Of a stretch of DNA of 5,022 bases, positions 1-5,022 are shown one piece after another (the first letter of the stretch is position 1; every line of letters starts with the position of its first letter). A program made the translations under genes and the position numbers. Origin of the DNA: Clostridia bacterium (GTDB lineage Bacteria > Bacillota > Clostridia > Oscillospirales > Butyricicoccaceae); the NCBI GenBank assembly GCA_017407765.1, contig JAFQVZ010000273.1, positions 1 through 5,022 on the forward strand, given 5' to 3'. The notes below the pieces were generated by a model. The model was given only the letters and a program-made list of their open reading frames with translations, did no database searches and was not told the DNA's origin.

Positions 1-380
1 CAGATATGATCATTTATTATGCCGGTAATCATGAAGAAAGCGCCGAAGGAACACAGATCGAGTATTATGCCGAAGGAACAGCAGAAACTGCTTATTTGGG
101 AGAGGGTCTCGAGGTTCCTGCTGAGACAGGAGCATACAAGGCTGTATTCGACAGTGAGGAGAAAATAACATCTCTTGAAAAGACAGGCGAATATGGTAAA
201 GTAACAATGGTTAAAACTTCCTATTTCACAACAACGGACAGCACATATGTTTTGGCCGATAAAGTTGATGTCTATAACGTAACCGATGGTATAGATGCAG
301 ATGAAATAGCAAAAGAAGACGAGGTTATAGTTATTATAAATGATGATGGCGAAACTAATCTCATATTCATAGTAGGCTAA
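1..380 (+). CDS. C-terminal end of an acidic, probably surface-associated protein (partial, 5' end outside window)
   Basis: The frame is open to the left edge (a GAT codon at 3-5 precedes the ATG at 6), and no ribosome site is visible in the window, so I treat this as the 3' part of a longer gene ending in TAA at 378-380. The visible 125 or so residues are very acidic and rich in Thr, Tyr, Val and Glu, with no Cys and no membrane segment. The last 45 residues alternate hydrophobic and acidic residues (DKVDVYNVTDG, then EDEVIVIINDDGE, ending LIFIVG). From memory this resembles beta-rich C-termini of large secreted or S-layer-homology proteins of Clostridia; that is a resemblance, not an identification. 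Codon use is clearly more AT-rich than in the minus-strand genes to the right. A strong terminator follows 20 nt after the stop. Function unknown. Confidence 0.6.
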   Translation, partial: DMIIYYAGNHEESAEGTQIEYYAEGTAETAYLGEGLEVPAETGAYKAVFDSEEKITSLEKTGEYGKVTMVKTSYFTTTDSTYVLADKVDVYNVTDGIDADEIAKEDEVIVIINDDGETNLIFIVG

Positions 381-399
381 AACAAACAGTAAAAGCTCC

Positions 400-447
400 A
401 AGTAGGGAGACACTTCATAAAGAAGTGTTCTCCCTACTTTCTTTTTT
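400..447 (+). terminator. Intrinsic terminator of the plus-strand gene
   Basis: A stem of about 17 bp with one bulged T forms between 400-416 and 422-439, with a five-base loop (417-421, ATAAA). It runs directly into a T-rich tract (438-447, interrupted by one C). It lies 20 nt after the stop codon of the plus-strand gene, which is the expected position. On the opposite strand the same hairpin lacks a U-tract, so it is mainly a plus-strand terminator. Confidence 0.9.
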
Positions 448-635
448 GGCGAGCAGAAGTGATATTGCAAACTGTCGTTTGCAGCGATATTTTTGCCTTG
501 AGGCAAAAGTGATATAAAAGCCTATGGCTTTTGAGATATTATATTTGCCATAAAAACTCGGCGCAGCCGAATATTACATGGCATAGCCATATATCACTAC
601 GGAGCAATATCACTTGCTGACAGGCAAATATAACT

Positions 636-664
636 GAGGCGCACATCCTTGCGGAGTGCGCCTC
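636..664 (-). terminator. GC-rich hairpin at the 3' end of the minus-strand operon, possible weak terminator
   Basis: Nine perfect pairs (GAGGCGCAC at 636-644 with 656-664) close over a small inner TCC/GGA helix. The hairpin lies 19 nt beyond the stop codon of the last minus-strand gene. It is followed on the minus strand by AGTTATATTT rather than a clean U-run, so it may slow or protect the transcript rather than terminate it strongly. It is also the last hairpin of the palindrome array. Confidence 0.35.
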
Positions 665-682
665 TAAGGGGAGCTTTTATGT

Positions 683-1144
683 TTACCTGACTGTGATTGT
701 TTCGACCTGTTTGACGCTTCGTTTGCTGTTGGGGTCGCCGAAGACGATCAGCTGCAGGCTGCCGTCTTCTTCGTCAAGAAGCAACACGACCTTGCCCTCT
801 TCGGCAAGCTCGGCGGCGGTTATTTCGGCACTGACACCGTCGGAAGCGGTGACGATGACCGCCTCGCAGGCGAAGCTTTCGCTAAGTGTCCATGTCAGCA
901 GGCCGTTGAGAGATATGCCCATGCCGTCCACCGGCTTGACTTCACCTTTGCCATTGATCCTCTCGCCATGTATTTCTGTCAGACGGATGCCCTCAAGGTC
1001 GGCATAATGGGTCTCGCCGTCATAGTTAACGGCAACAGAGTTTTCGGGGATCGGCTCGCGTCCTGCGAGATACAACGCTGCGGCTGCGGCGGTGATGAGC
1101 ACCAGAGCGGCAAGAATGAGCTTTGTGATCTTCGACATTTTCAT
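683..1144 (-). CDS. Membrane-anchored small protein resembling a sulfite-oxidase-fold (molybdopterin-binding) domain, without a metal-ligand cysteine
   Basis: This 153-residue protein has a basic N-terminus and one hydrophobic helix (about residues 6-27), with no lipobox cysteine, so it is probably a signal-anchored protein facing outward. The rest follows the pattern I associate with short 'molybdopterin-dependent oxidoreductase' domains of anaerobes (PF00174-like fold): INGKGE at 63-68, GISLNGLL at 76-83, SDGVSAEITAAEL at 101-113, and a final LQLIVFGD...VKQVETITV at 130-152. The only Cys is C93, which is not in the N-terminal half where sulfite oxidases place their Mo ligand, so I expect ligand binding or a structural role rather than catalysis. 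The start ATG (1144-1142) overlaps the stop of the transporter gene as TAATG. An AGGAG site sits about 10 nt upstream inside that gene, so the two are translationally coupled. Family assignment is by eye; the pairing with the S component suggests an extracytoplasmic partner of that transporter. Confidence 0.62.
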   Translation of the reverse strand: MKMSKITKLILAALVLITAAAAALYLAGREPIPENSVAVNYDGETHYADLEGIRLTEIHGERINGKGEVKPVDGMGISLNGLLTWTLSESFACEAVIVTASDGVSAEITAAELAEEGKVVLLLDEEDGSLQLIVFGDPNSKRSVKQVETITVR

Positions 1145-1704
1145 TATGTTTTATCTCCTTTGCCTGAAGAATAATTTATAACGGGCCTGAGCTTTTCAGC
1201 GAGTATTCCGCCCAGCATGCCGAACAGCATGCCCGAGAGGGCAGCAACACAGATATAAACCAGCAGAATGAGGCCCCAAAGGTGAAATACGATGGCGTTT
1301 GCGGTAAGCGCTGCCGCAGCCGAACCGGCAGCATTGGAAAGCGCGAGTCTGTCGGCCTGAGATAAACCAAGCCTGCCCCCGAGGGCAAATAAACCGTCCA
1401 TAATAAGGCCGGGAATGATGTATCCCAGCGGTGAAAGAACACCCATGCTGCCAACCATGCCAATGGACAGGGCCAGCATGCTCTGAACCACTGCCATGCG
1501 CGTGCAGCAAAAACGGTGAGGGGCAAGTGAAGCGGCAAGGGCGAGGAACATCAGGGAAAAGGCCGTGCCGATGCCGCCGGGAATATGCAGCCAGCCGGTG
1601 ACGACATTGGCTATTGGCGACACGAGCCTTTTGCAGAAGAGCCCGAGCCCGCAGCAGAGAGCCCAGAAGATCATTTTTCGCAGTTTGGTGCCCTGCATTT
1701 GCAT
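1144..1704 (-). CDS. ECF-type transporter S component (substrate-binding membrane subunit), substrate unknown
   Basis: This is a 186-residue, strongly hydrophobic protein with about five or six membrane segments (roughly residues 11-28, 46-62, 68-85, 88-108, 122-145 and 145-168). It matches the size and general pattern of energy-coupling-factor S subunits: a short basic N-terminus, HIPGGIGTAF at 40-49, GMVGSMGVLSPLGYIIPGL at 82-100, small-residue-rich helices and a polar basic tail. S subunits bind a vitamin or metal substrate and dock onto a shared A/A'/T module, which is not encoded here. The frame can be extended to an ATG at 1767, but I choose 1704 because AAAGGAG lies just upstream and the extra 21 residues are hydrophilic and would cross the leader terminator. 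The gene lies behind an attenuator with a Moco-like aptamer and overlaps the pterin-fold protein by 1 nt, pointing to a substrate linked to molybdenum or tungsten cofactor. Substrate is inference. Confidence 0.72.
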   Translation of the reverse strand: MQMQGTKLRKMIFWALCCGLGLFCKRLVSPIANVVTGWLHIPGGIGTAFSLMFLALAASLAPHRFCCTRMAVVQSMLALSIGMVGSMGVLSPLGYIIPGLIMDGLFALGGRLGLSQADRLALSNAAGSAAAALTANAIVFHLWGLILLVYICVAALSGMLFGMLGGILAEKLRPVINYSSGKGDKT

Positions 1705-1708
1705 TTTG

Positions 1709-1715
1709 CTCCTTT
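1709..1715 (-). promoter_or_regulatory. Ribosome binding site fixing the transporter start
   Basis: AAAGGAG on the minus strand is 4 nt before the ATG at 1704-1702 and 10 nt before a second in-frame ATG at 1698-1696. It supports one of these two starts over the longer frame from 1767, which has no such site and would begin inside the terminator loop. Confidence 0.8.
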
Positions 1716-1729
1716 CGGCGGTCGGAAGC

Positions 1730-1780
1730 AAACAAAAAGCTGCGTCCGACCGTAATAAAGGATGCACGATCAGACGCAGC
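1730..1780 (-). terminator. Leader intrinsic terminator (expression platform of the riboswitch)
   Basis: On the minus strand GCTGCGTCTGATCG (1780-1767) pairs with CGGTCGGACGCAGC (1752-1739) over 14 pairs, two of them in the middle being G-U. The loop is 14 nt, and the stem is followed by TTTTTGTTT (1738-1730). It ends about 25 nt before the transporter start codon, so it acts in the leader rather than at the end of a gene. Its 5' arm is also the partner of an antiterminator: CGCAGC (1791-1786) can pair with GCTGCG (1780-1775) across a 5-nt loop, excluding terminator formation. Confidence 0.88.
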
Positions 1781-1787
1781 GGTTTGC

Positions 1788-1878
1788 TGCGCCGAAAAGC
1801 ATCTCTTTTTCAAACACGGAAGGCGGTTCGGTTTCCCTTGCCACCCTAAAGGCAGCGTAAAAACGCTGCCTCGGCGCA
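1788..1878 (-). promoter_or_regulatory. Moco-riboswitch-like aptamer (shortened molybdenum/tungsten cofactor motif), predicted OFF switch
   Basis: A closing stem pairs TGCGCCGA (1878-1871) with TCGGCGCA (1795-1788). Inside it, on the minus strand, are a 7-bp hairpin (1870-1864/1857-1851, 6-nt loop); then AGGG; a second hairpin GGTGG/CCGCC (1845-1841/1826-1822) whose loop carries AAGGGAAACC; then CCTTCCGTGTTTGAAAAAG (1823-1805). That last stretch, and the order AGGG, stem with a GGAAA-type loop, GCCTYCCGT, match my memory of the E. coli moaA Moco leader, with differences mainly transitions. The part corresponding to P2/P3 is much shorter than in that RNA, as might be expected of a compact variant. 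The 3' strand of the closing stem shares 1788-1791 with the antiterminator, so a stabilised aptamer should free the terminator and stop transcription. Alternatives are a divergent or unnamed riboswitch class. The attenuator architecture is near certain; the ligand is less so. Confidence 0.62.
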
Positions 1879-1959
1879 ATGCCATGGCCATAGGCTTTAG
1901 GCATTTTTGCTCAGAGATTTTCGGATATATTATGATTGTAATACCTATGGGCGGGCCAC

Positions 1960-1990
1960 AGGTCAGGCTTTTTTTACAGAGCCTTGACCT
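1960..1990 (-). other. Hairpin straddling the stop codon of the molybdoenzyme gene
   Basis: On the minus strand AGGTCA-A-GGCT (1990-1980, one bulge) pairs with AGCC-TGACCT (1969-1960), ten pairs around a 10-nt A-rich loop that contains the TAA stop (1976-1974). No U-run follows (GTGGCCCGCCC comes next), so it is not a standard terminator. Without another terminator before 1878, read-through from the molybdoenzyme into the riboswitch leader is possible. It may protect or punctuate the upstream message. Confidence 0.4.
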
Positions 1991-4805
1991 CAACAAGATT
2001 GGTGTGCTGAGGGTTGCCCTTGGCCAGCGGCGTAGGGCGGTTGGCGGTCAGGATATTTATCGAGCCGCGGATGTCGACACCTTCCTTATTGGGAGTATAC
2101 CACGCGCCCTGAGCCACCGCGCAAACACCGGGGGCAACACGGTTTGTGACAAAGACGGGAATATGCATTCTGCCGCGGTCGTTCCACACTTCGGCAAGAT
2201 CGCCGGTCTTAAGGCCTCTTGCTTCGGCATCGGCAGGGTTCATCCACATACGCTGAGGGTCGGCCTCCTCCATCCACGGGTTATTGTCGTGGACCGAGTG
2301 GCAGCGGCGCTTGGTGTGCCAGCCGATGAGCTGAAGAGGATATTTTTCGCGCAGAGGATCTTCAGGACCCTCGGGGCAGGGAACATAGATGGGCAGAGCA
2401 GGGATGTTTTCGGGGTCATTAAAGTCCATAAGGCGCCTGGAGAAGATCTCGATCTTGCCCGAAGGAGTCTTGAAGGGGTGATTTTCGGGGTCTCGGATCT
2501 GGTCGGCATAGGCGATATAGGTCTTGATGTTTTTGTAGGTATAGCCGCCGTTTGCCTTGAACTCGGCATAGGGAGGCAGCTCGCTCTCCTGCTTTCTCAG
2601 GCCGTTATAGATATGCTCGAGCCATTGCTCGGGGGTCTCTCGGCCTTCTGACCATGCTTCCCACAGCCCGAGGCGCTTTGCAACATCGGAAAGCCATGCA
2701 TAATCGCTGCGGCAGCCAAAGAGAGGCTCGACCACCTTGTTGTGGTGCAGGAGATAATGGCCCTGACGCCAGGGGCCGGTCATATTGTCCTCCTCAAGGA
2801 AGGAGGGGCCGGGCAGGAGAATGTCGCAGAACTTTGCGCTGGGGGTCATGAATACGTCGCAGCCCACAATAAACTCGCACTTGCTTTCATCCTGAAGGAT
2901 CTCGATGGTGTGGTTTATCTCGGAATGCTGATTGATAAGGGTGTTGCTGGCAAGGCTGAACAGCATCTTGATATCGGTGTCGAGCTTTTCGACACCCTGA
3001 ATATGATCCTTTTCGCGGGTCATCTGCGCGCCCTTTTCAATGGCATCGAGCCATGTGAACACCGATATCGTACCCTTGTAGGGTCGGTCGCCGATGGGGA
3101 AGCCGGGCTGTGCCTCTTCCTTGGACATGCCGACACCTGCAGCGCCGCCTCCGGGAATGCCTACATTGCCGGTAAGGCATGTGAGGGCTGCAATGGCGCG
3201 GACTGTCTGCTCGCCGTTGCCTATGCGCTGAGCGCCGAGTCCGGGAAGAATGCAGGCAGGCTTGGTGCCGGCATAATCACGGGCCAGCTGACGGATGACA
3301 TCGGCAGGGATGCCGGTGATCTTTTCGCCCCATTCGGGTGTCTTGGCAACACCGTCGAGGCCGCCGAAGAGATAGTTTTTAAAGTTATGATCCTTGTCGA
3401 CGCCTTCCGGCATGTGATCTTCATCAAAGCCGATGCAGTATTTGTCCATAAATGCCTGATCCTGCAGGCCCTCTGACAGTATGACGTATGCCATCGCATT
3501 GGCGAGGGCGGCATCGGTGGAGGGAGTGACGGGGACCCACTGGTCGGCAAAGGCCATAGCGCTGTCGCTATTGCGGGGGTCGATCACTATGACTCTGGCA
3601 CCCTTAGCCTTGGCCTGAGCGATAGTATAGCTAAGCTGAGGCGAGAAGATGGTCTCGGTGGGGTTGTGGGCCCAGAGGATAAGAAGCTTTGTGTTGAGGA
3701 GGTCTTCGACGCTGTTGCCGCTCAGGTTGTCGCCATAGATATATGGAGTGACATACTGGGCGCAGGCCGAGCTGTAGGAGCCGAAAAGCTCGAGATAACC
3801 GCCGTCAAGGTTAAGAAGGCGCTTTGTAAGGCGGTCGGGGCGGATGGTGGCCGAGATGCCGGTGCCATAGTTGACATATCGTGCGCCGACACCGTAGGTG
3901 TCGCGGATCCGCACCCATTCCTTTGTGATAAGGTCGGCAGCTTCGTCCCACGAAATGCGTTTGAAGCGGCCCTCGCCGCGTTTGCCGATGCGCTTCATGG
4001 GATAGCGCAGACGCTGGCCGTTCATATAGGTCTTGCGGTAGCCGCGCCCTCTTACGCAGGTGCGCAGAGTAGGCTCGCCGATGTCGCAGCCGGTCTCAAG
4101 GTCAAGGATGCAGCCATCCTGCTCGGTTACGCGCACCGAGCATTTGCCGCCGCAGTTGTTGCGGCCTGCTGTCATTATAACTCTGGCAGCACCGTCGGAA
4201 ATGGGGGCGCTCATGCCCTTTTCATATACGTCCCAGCACAGAAGATGCTCTTTGCATTCTTCGGCAGAGCAGAGGGCCTGGGGATGCTCGCCGCGGCAGA
4301 AGGCGGCAAGATGATCGGCAATGTTATTAAACAGAGGTGTGGGCGAATGTTTTCTGATGCCTTCCGAAACAGCGGCCGCTGTGGGCATCAGGTAGAGGGA
4401 AATGAACTCGCTTGCGGCATCGAGACAGGCGGAAGCTGCAGAAGCTTCGCCTTTTTCGAGGCTGTTCATGCCGCAGGCTGCAAGATAGGCTATGAAGCGC
4501 AGCAGCTGACCGATATAGTCGGGGGGATTTCCGTCCATTTCGACAGGCTCATATCCCCATCTGTGATAGAGCTTTACGATCTCAAGGGTGGTGCCGTCAA
4601 GCAGCGATCCATCCTCATATTTGCAGACAGAGGCCCAAAGCGGAATATAGATATCGGCATTTACGCCCATAAAAAGGTCTTCATATTCCTGCTGAAGGCT
4701 CTGAGGGTCTTCATTAAAGCCTTCTTCGCGCCAGATGGCAGAGCCTGCGAAGAAGTTGGAAAGGCGGCTGGCATGAAGCCACATTGAAAGCAGTTTATTT
4801 TTCAT
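1974..4805 (-). CDS. DmsA-like molybdopterin oxidoreductase with an N-terminal fused TorD/DmsD-type chaperone domain
   Basis: A 943-residue protein in two parts. Residues about 1-195 follow the TorD/DmsD chaperone family: LQQEYEDLFMG (37-47), IPLWASVCKYEDGSLLDG (54-71), VKLYHRWGYEP (77-87), and PPDYIGQLLRFIAYL (94-108) in place of the usual EPDH motif. Residues about 208-943 follow E. coli DmsA nearly throughout: NNCGGKC (216-222) and CVRGRG (250-255) for the iron-sulfur site, YPMKRIGKRGEGRFKRISWDEA (268-289), YSSA (344-347) with the likely Mo-ligand Ser345, NPTET (381-385), IDPR (408-411), INQHSEINHT (624-633), TPSGKIEI (780-787), and TPLAKGNPQHTNLVEV near the end. It should be a bis-MGD reductase of the DMSO reductase family; substrate (S-oxide, N-oxide or other) is unknown. 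The position of the first Fe-S cysteine is Gly214. There is no Tat signal, so a cytoplasmic location is likely. The start (AAAGGA 10 nt upstream) overlaps the preceding flavoprotein gene by 11 nt. Confidence 0.93.
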   Translation of the reverse strand: MKNKLLSMWLHASRLSNFFAGSAIWREEGFNEDPQSLQQEYEDLFMGVNADIYIPLWASVCKYEDGSLLDGTTLEIVKLYHRWGYEPVEMDGNPPDYIGQLLRFIAYLAACGMNSLEKGEASAASACLDAASEFISLYLMPTAAAVSEGIRKHSPTPLFNNIADHLAAFCRGEHPQALCSAEECKEHLLCWDVYEKGMSAPISDGAARVIMTAGRNNCGGKCSVRVTEQDGCILDLETGCDIGEPTLRTCVRGRGYRKTYMNGQRLRYPMKRIGKRGEGRFKRISWDEAADLITKEWVRIRDTYGVGARYVNYGTGISATIRPDRLTKRLLNLDGGYLELFGSYSSACAQYVTPYIYGDNLSGNSVEDLLNTKLLILWAHNPTETIFSPQLSYTIAQAKAKGARVIVIDPRNSDSAMAFADQWVPVTPSTDAALANAMAYVILSEGLQDQAFMDKYCIGFDEDHMPEGVDKDHNFKNYLFGGLDGVAKTPEWGEKITGIPADVIRQLARDYAGTKPACILPGLGAQRIGNGEQTVRAIAALTCLTGNVGIPGGGAAGVGMSKEEAQPGFPIGDRPYKGTISVFTWLDAIEKGAQMTREKDHIQGVEKLDTDIKMLFSLASNTLINQHSEINHTIEILQDESKCEFIVGCDVFMTPSAKFCDILLPGPSFLEEDNMTGPWRQGHYLLHHNKVVEPLFGCRSDYAWLSDVAKRLGLWEAWSEGRETPEQWLEHIYNGLRKQESELPPYAEFKANGGYTYKNIKTYIAYADQIRDPENHPFKTPSGKIEIFSRRLMDFNDPENIPALPIYVPCPEGPEDPLREKYPLQLIGWHTKRRCHSVHDNNPWMEEADPQRMWMNPADAEARGLKTGDLAEVWNDRGRMHIPVFVTNRVAPGVCAVAQGAWYTPNKEGVDIRGSINILTANRPTPLAKGNPQHTNLVEVKAL

Positions 4806-5022
4806 AGATCTCGATTCCTTTCTCCGAAGCTTTAAGGGTCAGTTCATCCTTTGTCCAGCCTTTGCTGACAGCCTGTTCGATCACGGACATCGGATCAAGG
4901 CTGCCGATGATGGCGGCGCCGCAGATCTTGCCGTCCGAGAGGCAGAAGCTGAAATGGGTTTCCTTCCTGAGAGGCATAGGCTCGTTGATATAGAAGCGTT
5001 CTGCCGGGAGTGCGGAGTGACC
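4795..5022 (-). CDS. C-terminal fragment of a probable FAD/pyridine-nucleotide oxidoreductase (start outside window)
   Basis: The frame is open to the right edge: codons before the ATG at 4977 read GHSALPAERFYINEP without a stop and no ribosome site precedes that ATG, so this is the 3' end of a longer gene (75 residues visible). The segment ETHFSFCLSDGKICGAAIIG, then LDPMSVIEQAVSKG, fits the C-terminal domain of pyridine-nucleotide-disulfide oxidoreductases (NADH:rubredoxin or nitrite reductase flavoprotein type), in which a beta-hairpin ending in a 'dGk..Ga.iiG' strand is followed by a helix. No cofactor-binding motif lies in the visible part, so the family call is moderate. The stop (4797-4795) overlaps the start of the molybdoenzyme by 11 nt, indicating one operon and coupled translation, and making it a plausible electron donor to the reductase. 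Confidence 0.6.
   Translation of the reverse strand, partial: GHSALPAERFYINEPMPLRKETHFSFCLSDGKICGAAIIGSLDPMSVIEQAVSKGWTKDELTLKASEKGIEIYEK

Larger units (their letters stand above)
390..679. repeat. Array of short palindromes bounded by a 10-bp inverted repeat (MITE-like or REP-like intergenic element)
   Basis: This gene-free stretch between convergent genes is packed with small hairpins having 3-6 nt loops: 466-472/477-483, 491-497/502-508, 516-522/526-532, 558-562/566-570, 578-582/586-590 and 636-644/656-664. Spacers repeatedly carry GTGATAT or its complement ATATCAC. Longer-range pairing is nested around them: 457-468 with 604-615 (12 bp), 508-516 with 590-598 (9 bp) and 541-549 with 623-631 (9 bp), so the interior can fold as one cruciform. 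The outer ends are a perfect 10-bp inverted repeat, TAAAAGCTCC (390-399) and its complement (670-679), extendable by about five bases with one gap. I see no ORF and no clear target-site duplication. The left end includes the terminator at 400-447. The function could be a non-autonomous mobile element, a structured RNA, or a convergent-gene insulator; the sequence alone does not decide. Confidence 0.7.

Noticed and set aside
451..664. CRISPR array or tRNA cluster in the gene-free stretch
   Set aside because: The hairpins differ in sequence, spacing is irregular and there are no equal-length spacers; no cloverleaf or TPsiC-like GGTTCRA motif with acceptor pairing is present.
1705..1767. Longer N-terminus for the transporter protein starting at 1767
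   Set aside because: The extra codons lie over the leader terminator, there is no ribosome site before 1767, and a good AAAGGAG precedes the ATG at 1704.
1800..1850. Cobalamin riboswitch, because of GGGAAACC followed by TTCCG near an ECF transporter
   Set aside because: The GGTG and GCCACTG (B12 box) elements expected around GGGAA are absent, and the stem order fits a Moco-type RNA better.
1929..1964. Promoter for the transporter leader (TACAAT at 1940-1935 or CATAAT at 1934-1929, minus strand)
   Set aside because: Reasonable -10 matches, but no -35 box at 16-18 nt: the best TTGAC-like hexamer is about 20 nt away. Transcription could also continue from the upstream operon.
1960..1990. Intrinsic terminator after the molybdoenzyme
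   Set aside because: The stem is good, but no U-tract follows on the minus strand; kept only as an unassigned hairpin.
2742..3476. Plus-strand frame of 244 codons and a neighbouring one at 1614-2651
   Set aside because: Both are shadows of the minus-strand reductase and transporter genes. The second also runs across the riboswitch leader and terminator, which are clearly minus-strand structures.
3666..4787. Long open frame on the plus strand opposite the molybdoenzyme (373 codons)
   Set aside because: It is antisense to a well-conserved DmsA-like and TorD-like sequence, has no ribosome site and shows no recognisable domain. Such frames are common opposite GC-rich genes.

Overview
The window reads as a piece of an anaerobic, probably gut-associated, Clostridia-like Firmicute chromosome. 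The reasons are indirect: AGGAG-type ribosome sites, a DMSO-reductase-family molybdoenzyme, an ECF-type transporter S component, and the C-terminus of an acidic, surface-protein-like polypeptide. No rRNA or other taxonomic marker is present, so this is inference.

Layout. (1) Positions 1-380 (+) hold the 3' end of an acidic protein that starts outside the window and closes with an intrinsic terminator at 400-447. (2) Positions 381-682 contain no gene. They hold the terminator and then a dense array of small palindromes, bounded by a 10-bp inverted repeat (390-399/670-679), lying between convergent genes. (3) Everything from 683 to 5022 is on the minus strand and is visibly more GC-rich than the first gene. 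In transcription order it holds: the C-terminus of a probable flavin-dependent pyridine-nucleotide oxidoreductase (5022-4795); a 943-residue molybdopterin oxidoreductase with a TorD-type chaperone domain fused to its N-terminus (4805-1974), overlapping the previous gene by 11 nt; a roughly 270-nt leader with a Moco-riboswitch-like aptamer, an antiterminator and a strong intrinsic terminator (about 1878-1730); an ECF-type S component (1704-1144); and, overlapping it by 1 nt, a membrane-anchored small protein resembling a sulfite-oxidase-fold (molybdopterin-binding) domain (1144-683).

How the parts fit. The flavoprotein is a candidate electron donor for the molybdoenzyme, which has no Tat signal and is therefore probably cytoplasmic. 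Its chaperone is built into the same chain. The leader looks like a transcriptional OFF switch: the closing stem of the aptamer and the antiterminator compete for the same bases, so ligand binding should favour termination before the transporter gene. If the ligand is the molybdenum (or tungsten) cofactor, the S component plus the pterin-fold partner may bring in something needed for the cofactor: the metal oxyanion, a precursor, or a salvageable pterin. This riboswitch-controlled pair next to a chaperone-fused reductase is the most interesting part of the window. The aptamer assignment rests on sequence and structure read by eye and remembered similarity to the Moco family, not on a covariance-model search.
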